A stretch of DNA of 64,000 nucleotides from Thalassotalea fonticola. Lineage in GTDB: Bacteria; Pseudomonadota; Gammaproteobacteria; Enterobacterales; Alteromonadaceae. The position numbers and the translations under genes are program-made. This document shows positions 55,956 through 64,000 of this stretch, one piece after another (position 1 is the first letter of the stretch; every line of letters starts with the position of its first letter). Under the pieces are notes generated by a model, which had not been told where the DNA came from, ran no database searches, and worked only from the letters and a program-made list of their open reading frames with translations. The stretch spans positions 1,798,001 to 1,862,000 of the forward strand of contig NZ_CP136600.1 of the NCBI RefSeq assembly GCF_032911225.1. Direction: 5' to 3'.

Positions 55956-58900
55956 TTATTGATTAACCTCTACCGGGTTATCCAATACAGTTGTTACAAA
56001 GGTATTTCCCTCCCGTTCAATACTACCAAAAGTGAAAGTTACACTTGAAACATTCTGCTTTAAGTTAGCCTTTTTAATGGTACATGTGCCGTCAGCTTCA
56101 GTTGTGCAGCTGCCACTGCCGCTAGTACCATTACTCCAGTTACCACTAATCACCGCACTTTCAACAGCATTTTCGGATCCATTATTTTCCATCACAGAAA
56201 CCGTTATGATTGCATCCCACCTAGATGGCTTATTTCTAATTTCAGAACTTCCTGATAGGTCTATATCGACTGCAACCTCTGTAGGTTGTGGCGGTTCCGG
56301 TGGTTCAGGAGGTTCAGTGACACTGCCTTCATAGATTGCAAGGTAATCAACAAATAGACTGGCATTATTATTATTGCCTTTTGTTCTGTCTGTATCTTCA
56401 ACGCGCAAGTAAAATGCGCCTGCACTGTGATCAGGTATTGGCACTGTGAGTGTATTTGAGCTGCTAGTGGAGCTCAGTGTATAAAAAGGAATATAGTTGC
56501 TATTATCACTTGAATAGGAAAATTGAATGGTTTCTCCATCGCCGCCGTCATTTCGCATCCAAGCGTTAGCATTAATTTCCAAGCCAGTACCATTATCTAA
56601 TTGAAAACTCCACGTATGTAGCAGTTTATCTCGATTACCACCAACACGAACTTCAGTTATTTCTTCTGACGCACCATCATCTACATGGGTATCAACAAAG
56701 GTGCCAGTAATTACTCCTTTGTTCGCAATTTCAGCCGTTGCCTGTTGCTCTGTTGTGGCGCTAGGATCGTATACGGTCAAAGTTAGAGGTACTGTTAAAG
56801 GCGAGTTAACACTGTCATTACTATAAATACAAAGTACTCCATTGTACTCATTTAGCGCCAAACCAGTTGAATTGAAAGTTACAGTAACATCATTAGGGAG
56901 CGTTCCATCGGTACTGTCAGCAATAGGAGAGACGCTAGCCCAAGATAAGCTAATATTATCAGGCGCTAAGCAATTATCAGCAGTGTCGGTTTCAATACTC
57001 CAAGTCAATAGTTCACTACCAGTATTAGCTATGATTAAAGCTTGGAACGTTTCAACATCGACACCTTGCTCTGATGATAGACTCGCTGGGTTAACTGCAA
57101 TGTGAGGAGCAGGAATACTAGTGACAGTATTATGTACAGTATCGCAATCGTTATCGCCTTCAATAGCCGTTACACACGCTTGATTGGAAAGTAACGCATC
57201 ATCAATAATTTCCACATCGTCTATGTACCATCCCACACCGCCTACTAAGCCATCGGTAGCCATTCTAAATCGAATTTGTACAGTTTCACCTGCGTAGCTA
57301 CTAAGATCAACATTGGTTTGAATGTAACCTCCGCTGTTTCCAGAGAATGCTTTACGTCCACTAATAGCACTAGCCGGATTTGAAGTGATAGTACTGTTAT
57401 AAGGTCCCTTATACATATGTTGACCTGCATCGTCCCAATCAACTCCATTTATAGAAATTTCAACAACACCACCATCCCAATTGGCCTCAGTGTCATAATG
57501 ATGCCAGAATTTTAAAATTGCATCACCGGTTAGTTCTACAGGACTGTTCAAAGTTAGGTACTGATCGGTACTTGTGGCGATATCTTCTGCAAAAGCAGCA
57601 TAAACAGGGCTATGAGCACTTTCAGTGGAAAGCGACCAATCATCTGTACCACTACCGTGGTTAATAATCCATTGGCTGCTACCACTTTCCATATCGTCTA
57701 AAACAATTGGTGTTGCTGCAGAGGAGTCTACTATTACTTCGAATGAACAGTTTTGACTTCCAGCAATTGCCATATCCCCAATCGGGAAGGTAACAATTTC
57801 ACTTACCAATGAACCGCCACAAGTAGCAGAACCATTAATGTAGCTTGTATGATTGGGGACCGGGTTTGTTACTGTAACACCACTTAATGAACCAGGAGTG
57901 TTATTTTCAATTTGCAAATAATAAGTTAATGTTGCCCCTGCCTCCACAGACTCAGAACTGGAAGTAGTTGTAATTTTTAATATCTCTTGGCAAAAAAGCG
58001 GCACATCAAATGCTTCTATTCCATCGCTACGATTTGATGCACTGCCTTGTTCAGCACTAAAGCCCAGACCTCGTTCGGCAAAGGCTTCCCAGATAATACA
58101 TTGATTAGCACCCGCATTGTTATTTTGGTCAGCTAAGAGTATGGCGTTTCTGGCATCGACAAAGCCCGGTGAACAGGGCTGCATTTTCAAGCCATCAATC
58201 ACCAGTTGTAATGCAATATTATTACCGCCGCTACCGGTATATAAATCAAGTTCAAATCCATGCTCATTAATTAAAGCCCAGGTCATTTGCCAAAGCATGG
58301 CTGCCCAGGTTGAGCCCACACCATGAGGGACAGCTGCAGTTTTAATCGAGTCGTAAGTACGAGGGTCAATCGACATATCTGTGCTGTATGGATAATCTCG
58401 AATACCATCACCCTCTATCGACTCGCCAAGAACATAAGTACCTATCCCTCGACTATCACTACCTTCATCGCCAGCTTCAATAGTCATAATCAAGGCAAAG
58501 TAATCGCTCCATCCTTCCCCTGCTTGTTCGGTATTATTCAAGCAAGTAGCAGCAGATGGTCCGCCGGTAAGACGGTTTGAAATACCATGGCCATATTCAT
58601 GGACAATAATACCGTTATCCAGATCGCCATCACGCATAGGGCTGGTTTGGTTCCACAAGTACATTTGCATACGTGGAGCTTGACCATCTGGCGGGGTTGC
58701 AAAATTGGCATTGTTTGTACCTCCGCCATCCTGAGCCTCGGCATTTACTGCGTCATTGCCTAATCCACCATTATCACTGTTATCATTTTGAAAATTACCA
58801 CTATTTTCATCAAAACCATATTGGTAGAAAACGTCATGAATAATGTTATTCCAATAGAATAGATTAGTAACGGCTGCATCCTGATATTGATTAGGCTCTT

Positions 58901-59792
58901 GAAAAAGTTCCAAAGAAAAAGAAAAATCTAGGCCAGAATTACAAGCTCGCGCATTATTTCCTCCCGTAGGGGAATTGCTGTTATCTGTATCAAGATAGGC
59001 ATCTACATTGTTACCTGATGTACATTGGTCACTTACCCAGGTAGTAGATGTGCCAATAGGCATGCTCAAATAATCACGAACTCCATGATTAGGACTTTCT
59101 AAGGGCACCGGATAGATTTCATATACCTCATGGGCAACGTAATTCTTTCGATCCAAAACCGCACCATTGATAGCATCAACTCTCATGCTCCACCAGTTTT
59201 TGGCATCAAGCTCATAAATCTCCATATCCCATGCCAAGCGCAGCATGTTTTTAGCAACTGGCTGATAAACCAGTTTGGTTTGTATTGGATTACGAGATAT
59301 AGGACCTAAGTTAGGGTCTATCCCTAAACTTTTGGCCGCGGCAGAAATCGCTTGCCCACGAGGCACTAACGCCAATGTTGAATTTACCGCAGTATCTATA
59401 CTCGCCATAAAGCGATTACCAAGGTTAATAACACTGCCATCAGCAGCAATATTTATATTAATGCTGGCATTATGTACTCCAATACCCTGGTAATGTTGCT
59501 GAAAATAAATATGAGTAACGCCATTATGCGATGAAGTGTACTGATTAGTTACTACCATACCGGCAATATCAATATTTGAGAGGCCTAATTCACCTTTGTT
59601 TTGATCTATATACCTACGTGCTATCGCCAGCGGTTTTCCTGCATTAGGGCCGGTTAGAAATGTTGCAGGATTCCCTTTAGCTGCGGAGTTCGAGGATACG
59701 GCTTGGACATATGAGGAAGTAATGCTTAGTACTGCAACTAACACAAAACCAAACAAAGTATTAACAGAAATTAATTTCTTACATTCAGGCAT
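55956..59792 (-). CDS. Secreted M36-family (fungalysin) metalloprotease
   Basis: A 1278-residue secreted zinc protease. A signal peptide is followed by an FTP-like propeptide (about residues 40-210) and the M36 catalytic domain with HEYGHG at 398-403 and the third ligand region GEGWSD. C-terminal modules follow: a DUF11-like beta domain (about 600-690), an immune-inhibitor-A/MAM-like domain (about 695-870), further beta domains and a proline-rich EPPEPPEPP linker before the end. There is no GlyGly-CTERM anchor, so it is probably released, perhaps by type II secretion. A c-di-GMP riboswitch sits directly upstream of its ribosome-binding site. Confidence 0.9.
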   Translation of the reverse strand: MPECKKLISVNTLFGFVLVAVLSITSSYVQAVSSNSAAKGNPATFLTGPNAGKPLAIARRYIDQNKGELGLSNIDIAGMVVTNQYTSSHNGVTHIYFQQHYQGIGVHNASININIAADGSVINLGNRFMASIDTAVNSTLALVPRGQAISAAAKSLGIDPNLGPISRNPIQTKLVYQPVAKNMLRLAWDMEIYELDAKNWWSMRVDAINGAVLDRKNYVAHEVYEIYPVPLESPNHGVRDYLSMPIGTSTTWVSDQCTSGNNVDAYLDTDNSNSPTGGNNARACNSGLDFSFSLELFQEPNQYQDAAVTNLFYWNNIIHDVFYQYGFDENSGNFQNDNSDNGGLGNDAVNAEAQDGGGTNNANFATPPDGQAPRMQMYLWNQTSPMRDGDLDNGIIVHEYGHGISNRLTGGPSAATCLNNTEQAGEGWSDYFALIMTIEAGDEGSDSRGIGTYVLGESIEGDGIRDYPYSTDMSIDPRTYDSIKTAAVPHGVGSTWAAMLWQMTWALINEHGFELDLYTGSGGNNIALQLVIDGLKMQPCSPGFVDARNAILLADQNNNAGANQCIIWEAFAERGLGFSAEQGSASNRSDGIEAFDVPLFCQEILKITTTSSSESVEAGATLTYYLQIENNTPGSLSGVTVTNPVPNHTSYINGSATCGGSLVSEIVTFPIGDMAIAGSQNCSFEVIVDSSAATPIVLDDMESGSSQWIINHGSGTDDWSLSTESAHSPVYAAFAEDIATSTDQYLTLNSPVELTGDAILKFWHHYDTEANWDGGVVEISINGVDWDDAGQHMYKGPYNSTITSNPASAISGRKAFSGNSGGYIQTNVDLSSYAGETVQIRFRMATDGLVGGVGWYIDDVEIIDDALLSNQACVTAIEGDNDCDTVHNTVTSIPAPHIAVNPASLSSEQGVDVETFQALIIANTGSELLTWSIETDTADNCLAPDNISLSWASVSPIADSTDGTLPNDVTVTFNSTGLALNEYNGVLCIYSNDSVNSPLTVPLTLTVYDPSATTEQQATAEIANKGVITGTFVDTHVDDGASEEITEVRVGGNRDKLLHTWSFQLDNGTGLEINANAWMRNDGGDGETIQFSYSSDNSNYIPFYTLSSTSSSNTLTVPIPDHSAGAFYLRVEDTDRTKGNNNNASLFVDYLAIYEGSVTEPPEPPEPPQPTEVAVDIDLSGSSEIRNKPSRWDAIITVSVMENNGSENAVESAVISGNWSNGTSGSGSCTTEADGTCTIKKANLKQNVSSVTFTFGSIEREGNTFVTTVLDNPVEVNQ

Positions 59793-59813
59793 AGGGCGAC
59801 CACTCAGGTATAT

Positions 59814-59907
59814 GCAGCCTGGCTATCTTGTTTCCTTACCGCTTACATAGGACACGAGGACCCGTGGCTTTCCGTCCTCGCCTTTCGACGAGTTTGGCTT
59901 TGTCGTT
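59814..59907 (-). ncRNA. c-di-GMP-I (GEMM) riboswitch
   Basis: On the minus strand GCCAAAC, CGAAAG, GGACGGAAAGCC, ACGGGTC and the closing AGCCAGGCTGC occur in the order and spacing of the GEMM class I consensus. The GAAA-type loop and its receptor-like segments are recognisable. The 3' end is about 21 bases from the ATG of the M36 protease, so the switch could mask the ribosome-binding site or alter transcription. The direction of control cannot be read from sequence. Confidence 0.9.
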
Positions 59908-59953
59908 AAACTCTATAAAGCATAGTACAACGTTAACCATTTTGTAGCTGGTT

Positions 59954-60604
59954 TTACATATATCCGGTTTTCACTAAAATAATGCAGCCTTGTTTGCTAA
60001 AGGGGTTATGCTTTGAATAATTTGGTGAACGCAGCCATGTGCCTTTCGGGTACTTGCCATACTCATCTTCAAATACCCCATCCAATACAAATATCTCCTC
60101 TCCTCCTGCATGAACATGAGGTTTAAAATGCGTTTCAGGTTGCCAACGAACCAGAGCTGTATGCTCGGTGCCAAAAGAATGCAATGGCATTACCGATAAA
60201 CCATTAACCAAGCCAGGTAACCATTCTTGTTTTGTGGTTTCTATTTTCACAAACTCTTTATCAATAGGTTGAAATTGATTAAGCTTAACAAATAACTCGC
60301 AACCTTCAGGGCTTTTCGGTGAGTGAGAACTCCCCGGAGGATTACGAAAATAGGTACCCTTTGGAAACTTGCCATGTTCATCTTCAAACACACCTTCGAG
60401 TACAAAGATTTCTTCGCCGCCGGGGTGCGAATGCGCTGAAAAGCCAGTGCCTACATCATATTTAACCACGCTAGTCGTTAAACCAGATTCCGCGCCTTCA
60501 CGTTCCAGTTTTTTGCGATAGACACCTTTACTAGGAGATTCCTCCCATGCCATCTCAGTGGTGTTTATTGCCAAAGCAACACTACGATCTAAATTTAAAT
60601 TCAT
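59954..60604 (-). CDS. Double-cupin protein (ChrR-like cupins)
   Basis: A 216-residue protein with two similar cupin domains. Each has the metal-site motif HxHxGGEE (HSHPGGEEIFVLEGVFEDE and HVHAGGEEIFVLDGVFEDE) and a later histidine in SSHSP or SKHNP. The halves are close to each other in sequence, consistent with internal duplication. It resembles the cupin part of ChrR anti-sigma factors but lacks their zinc-binding N-terminal domain, and no sigma factor gene is nearby. Function unknown. Confidence 0.8.
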   Translation of the reverse strand: MNLNLDRSVALAINTTEMAWEESPSKGVYRKKLEREGAESGLTTSVVKYDVGTGFSAHSHPGGEEIFVLEGVFEDEHGKFPKGTYFRNPPGSSHSPKSPEGCELFVKLNQFQPIDKEFVKIETTKQEWLPGLVNGLSVMPLHSFGTEHTALVRWQPETHFKPHVHAGGEEIFVLDGVFEDEYGKYPKGTWLRSPNYSKHNPFSKQGCIILVKTGYM

Positions 60605-60773
60605 TACATCTACCTAGGTGTTTTTCTTATTATGGCTTAGATAATTTATTAACTGTAATTATTTCGTAACAGGCGCGTATTATTTCGTTACAAATTTAGT
60701 ATTATTCTTATAGCTAAAAGTTTTACAACGCTACGATTTTGTTATAAAAACAATGTCGAATAATAATTTTTAG

Positions 60774-60799
60774 CCTAAGTAGATCATATCTAACTTAGG
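60774..60799 (+). promoter_or_regulatory. Hairpin in the peptidase leader
   Basis: CCTAAGT and ACTTAGG form perfect 7-bp arms, and AGAT/ATCT extends the stem with one bulged base and a CAT loop. It lies about 30 bp upstream of the M3 peptidase start, before its GGGGAA ribosome-binding site. It could be an RNA hairpin or operator. Confidence 0.4.
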
Positions 60800-60829
60800 T
60801 AATAGTAAGCATTACGGGGAATACCTTAA

Positions 60830-62989
60830 ATGAAAGCACGCATTTTAACGCCAATTGCGCTGGCAATTGCACTTGCAGGTTGTAACTCTGCAACAACTGA
60901 AACAGCAAACAAAGAAGTGACACAACAAACAGTAAACGTTGAAGCATCAAATCCATTTTATCAACAATGGGACACACCATTTGGCATGCCTCCTTTTGAT
61001 AAAATCAAAATTGAGCATTATAAGCCGGCAATGGAAAAAGGTATCGCTGAGCAAATTGCCCAAATTGATGCTATTACTAACAATCCTGATGCACCTACTT
61101 TTGAAAATACTATTGAAGCCATGGAAAAAAGTGGTGACTTATTAGATAACACGACTAATGTTTTCTATGGTTTAATCGGTTCAATGTCGACACCTGAAAT
61201 GCAAGCCATTTCAAAAGAAATGTCACCTAAATTCTCGGCAATGAGCGATGACATCAACTTAAACGCAAAATTATTTGTTCGCGTTAAAGCAGTATTTGAT
61301 GCAAAAGATTCATTAACGCTTAACACTGAACAAAAAACATTATTAGAAAAAACATATAAAGGTTTTGTTCGCGCCGGTGCAAATTTAAACGAAGCGGATA
61401 AAGAAACTTTACGTGGTTTGAATCAACAAATTTCGGCATTAAGCATTCAATTTGGTGAAAATTTATTAAACGAAACCAATGGTTTTGAATTAGTGATTGA
61501 TGATGTAAAAGACTTAGACGGTTTACCAGAATCAATTATTGCAGCAGCAGTAGCAACAGCAGCTGAAAGAGGCCATGAGGGCAAGTGGGTATTCACCACA
61601 CATCGTCCAAGTTTCTACCCGTTTTTAACATATTCGACAAACCGTAAATTACGTGAGCAACTATTTTACGCCTACACGCATCGTGGGGATAACGACAATG
61701 CCAACGATAACAAAGCAATTGCCTCAGAAATGGCATCGCTTCGTTACCAACGCGCACAAGTTCTAGGTTATAAAACTCACGCTCATTACGTGCTTGAAAA
61801 CAACATGGCTAAAACACCAGAAAATGCTTACGGATTATTAAATAAAGTTTGGCCGGCATCACTAGAGCGTGCCAAGCAAGAAGTTGCTGATATGCAAGAC
61901 TTCGCCAACACTCAAGGTGCAGACTTTGAATTAGAAGCCTGGGATTGGTGGTACTACTCTGAAAAAGTTAAAAAGATGAAATACGCTTTAGACGAGTCTA
62001 TTACAAAGCCATACTTTGAATTAAACAACACCATGCAAGGCGTATTTTACACCGCTAATCAATTATGGGGCGTTGAGTTTAAACAGCGTGATGACTTACC
62101 TAAGTATCACCCTGATGTAACGACTTATGAAGTGTTTGATAAAGACGGCTCTTCAATTGGTATTTACATGACCGATTTCTACGTACGTGAATCTAAACGC
62201 GGCGGAGCTTGGATGAGCTCATTTCGTAAACAATTCAAAATGTACGGCGAAAACGTTCAGCCTATTATTTATAACGTGTTGAACTACCCTGCGCCTGTAA
62301 ATGGTGAGCCGGTACTATTAACATTTGATCAAGCATCAACGTTATTCCACGAATTTGGCCATGCAATTCAAGGCTTATTATCTGATGGTTACTATCGTTC
62401 ATTAACTGGTACATCTTTACCTCGTGATTATGTTGAATACCCATCACAAGTGATGGAAAACTGGATGACCGAGCCACAAGTATTAAACAACTTTGCAAAA
62501 CACTATAAAACTGGTGAAGTTATTCCTGCCGAGTTAGTTGAGAAAATCCAAGCTTCAGGTAAATTTAACCAAGGCTTTGCTACAACTGAGTACATGGCAG
62601 CCGCACTACTTGACTTAAAATGGCACACGCTTGAAACTGCCGAGTTACAAGATGCTGATAAGTTTGAAGCTGATACCTTAGCTGAATTAGGCTTAATTAA
62701 CGAAATCGCGCCGCGCTATCGTTCAACTTACTTCTCGCATATATTCGCTGGTGGTTATTCTTCAGGTTACTACGGCTACATTTGGTCAAACATTTTTGAT
62801 GCCGACACGTGGGAGGTATTTAAAGACAAAGGTATTTTCAACCAAGATGCTGCTACAGGATATCGTGTAAACGTATTGCAAAGTGGTGGTACTGAAGATC
62901 CGATGACTATGTACAAACGCTTCCGTGGTAAAGAGCCAAACCCTCAATATTTATTAGAGCGTCGTGGTTTAGTTTCAGAAAGCAAATAA
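60830..62989 (+). CDS. dcp: M3-family metallopeptidase lipoprotein (Dcp-like)
   Basis: A 719-residue zinc peptidase with a lipoprotein signal (ALAGC lipobox at about residues 14-18), so it is anchored in the cell envelope. The M3 zinc motif HEFGH begins at residue 507 (FHEFGHAIQGLLSDG). Substrate-binding conserved stretches include SGYYGYIWS near the C terminus. Length and motifs match peptidyl-dipeptidase Dcp/oligopeptidase. It is monocistronic, with a terminator just after it. Confidence 0.9.
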   Translation: MKARILTPIALAIALAGCNSATTETANKEVTQQTVNVEASNPFYQQWDTPFGMPPFDKIKIEHYKPAMEKGIAEQIAQIDAITNNPDAPTFENTIEAMEKSGDLLDNTTNVFYGLIGSMSTPEMQAISKEMSPKFSAMSDDINLNAKLFVRVKAVFDAKDSLTLNTEQKTLLEKTYKGFVRAGANLNEADKETLRGLNQQISALSIQFGENLLNETNGFELVIDDVKDLDGLPESIIAAAVATAAERGHEGKWVFTTHRPSFYPFLTYSTNRKLREQLFYAYTHRGDNDNANDNKAIASEMASLRYQRAQVLGYKTHAHYVLENNMAKTPENAYGLLNKVWPASLERAKQEVADMQDFANTQGADFELEAWDWWYYSEKVKKMKYALDESITKPYFELNNTMQGVFYTANQLWGVEFKQRDDLPKYHPDVTTYEVFDKDGSSIGIYMTDFYVRESKRGGAWMSSFRKQFKMYGENVQPIIYNVLNYPAPVNGEPVLLTFDQASTLFHEFGHAIQGLLSDGYYRSLTGTSLPRDYVEYPSQVMENWMTEPQVLNNFAKHYKTGEVIPAELVEKIQASGKFNQGFATTEYMAAALLDLKWHTLETAELQDADKFEADTLAELGLINEIAPRYRSTYFSHIFAGGYSSGYYGYIWSNIFDADTWEVFKDKGIFNQDAATGYRVNVLQSGGTEDPMTMYKRFRGKEPNPQYLLERRGLVSESK

Positions 62990-63015
62990 GTAAATAAGAA
63001 AACTTTCGCAAAATC

Positions 63016-63046
63016 AAAAGCCAGCATGAGAATGCTGGCTTTTTTA
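63016..63046 (+). terminator. Terminator after the M3 peptidase gene
   Basis: AAAAGCCAGCAT and ATGCTGGCTTTT pair around a GAGA loop and six T residues follow. It lies 27 bp past the stop. Confidence 0.92.
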
Positions 63047-63182
63047 TTGAAATAAACGCACAAAACTTTATATTTTTATTTAGCTTTTCTTGCCCGAAAG
63101 CCAATAGTTTCCTATGCTTTATGCTACGACGTTATTAATAAGAGGGAGCAGTACTTATTAAATAATAAGCTCAAGGAATAAC

Positions 63183-64000
63183 ATGGAAAAGCCAGATAAG
63201 TTAAACAGAGCAAAAGAACGCACAGTTCTGTGTTTTAACTTTGAACATGCCAAAATGAACTGGCAGAGGAAGTTGAGTCCGTTTAAATGGAAAGTTCATA
63301 ATGTAACAACTCTTTCCCAGGCAGTTAACCTCCTAAAAGGAAATACAATACTTGTCGCGATAGCCATTTTAACGGCCAGTACGCAAAAACAGGCCATTTC
63401 GATAATCGCTAATTTAGTTAGCTCATTCCCACAGATAAAATGGATCGCTTACTCTCTAGATGATAATTTAAAGAACTCAGCTGTTTCGGCAAAATTCTCT
63501 GAATATTGTATCGATTATTTTCATTACCCTATTTGTATAGAAAGACTTGCCCATACATTAGGGCATGCTTATGGCATGGCCCAATTGCAGCCGCAAATAA
63601 AGGCAAAAAACATAGCTTCTTACGATACGGCAACTCTTATTGGCAAATCAAATGAGTTACGGCAATTAAATAATCACATAAAAAAAATAGCCAAGGTTGA
63701 CAGTTCGTTACTAATTACTGGCGAAACAGGCACTGGCAAAGACTTGTGTGCTCAGTTAATTCATCAACAATCGGCTAGAGCTAATAGCCCGCTAATTAAC
63801 ATTAACTGCGGTGCATTACCTGAAAGCCTGATCCACAGCGAATTGTTTGGCCACGAAAAAGGCGCATTCACTGGCGCCATAGACAAATACATTGGCCATA
63901 TTGAACGAGCCCACCAAGGTACATTATTTCTCGATGAAATAGGTGACTTACCGTTAGAGTTGCAAGTTAACCTATTACACTTTTTAGAAAATCACACTAT
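63183..64000 (+). CDS. vpsR: VpsR-like sigma-54-family regulator, 5' part
   Basis: The first 272 residues of a regulator that continues past the right edge. An N-terminal receiver-like domain (about 1-130) contains [13 protein letters not shown] and [10 protein letters not shown], which I recognise as similar to VpsR. The AAA+ domain has Walker A GETGTGKD and an intact [13 protein letters not shown] loop. In my hand alignment the receiver's phosphoacceptor position is not Asp (ILTAS), so activation may not depend on phosphorylation. VpsR binds c-di-GMP in Vibrio. The ATG at 63183 has AAGGA upstream; the palindrome CTTATTA-AA-TAATAAG lies at 63154-63169. Confidence 0.8.
   Translation, partial: MEKPDKLNRAKERTVLCFNFEHAKMNWQRKLSPFKWKVHNVTTLSQAVNLLKGNTILVAIAILTASTQKQAISIIANLVSSFPQIKWIAYSLDDNLKNSAVSAKFSEYCIDYFHYPICIERLAHTLGHAYGMAQLQPQIKAKNIASYDTATLIGKSNELRQLNNHIKKIAKVDSSLLITGETGTGKDLCAQLIHQQSARANSPLININCGALPESLIHSELFGHEKGAFTGAIDKYIGHIERAHQGTLFLDEIGDLPLELQVNLLHFLENHT

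Overview
The window looks like chromosomal DNA of a marine gammaproteobacterium, most likely an Alteromonadales/Colwelliaceae relative such as Colwellia or Thalassotalea. This placement is inferred from moderately AT-rich DNA, fused nuoCD in a complete nuoA-N operon, very large PstC/PstA proteins, a secreted M36 protease behind a c-di-GMP riboswitch, and a VpsR-like regulator. No rRNA or tRNA gene was recognised, so the placement is not proven.

Layout. About 0.1-6.7 kb: a sulfate activation module (cysD, cysN, an SLC13-type anion transporter, cysC), bracketed by two arrays of short palindromes in the same orientation. 6.7-11.4 kb: the DEAD-box helicase deaD with a long leader, a secreted beta-propeller protein, and a lipoprotein built from DGSG repeats. 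11.4-27.2 kb: the complete respiratory complex I operon (nuoA to nuoN, minus strand), interrupted between nuoI and nuoJ by a third palindrome array. 27.6-35.4 kb: low-affinity phosphate uptake (Pit with its DUF47 partner), then pstC-pstA-pstB-phoU behind a Pho box; pstS is not in the window. 35.4-43.7 kb: a DsbA-family protein, an NtrY/NtrC-like two-component pair, and a MacAB-like ABC system whose promoter carries a sigma-54 -24/-12 element and three palindromic upstream sites.

43.8-54.0 kb holds the most unusual locus: an eleven-gene, tightly overlapping minus-strand operon for an unknown carrier-protein-bound metabolite. In transcription order it encodes an acyl-AMP ligase, an ICMT-like methyltransferase, a KAS III homologue with a changed active site, an AurF-like diiron oxygenase, a carrier protein, a seryl-tRNA-synthetase-like amino acid:carrier protein ligase, a thioester-reductase-like SDR, a phosphopantetheinyl transferase, a ferritin-like diiron protein, a second carrier protein and an MMPL/RND exporter. 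Together these could load an amino acid and an acyl chain, oxidise, join or reduce them, and export the product. The product cannot be named from sequence.

54.5-64 kb: a secreted alpha/beta hydrolase, a large M36 metalloprotease behind a c-di-GMP-I riboswitch, a double-cupin protein, an M3 peptidase lipoprotein, and the start of a VpsR-like sigma-54 activator running off the right edge. The riboswitch and the VpsR-like gene suggest that surface-associated, c-di-GMP-linked functions are grouped here.
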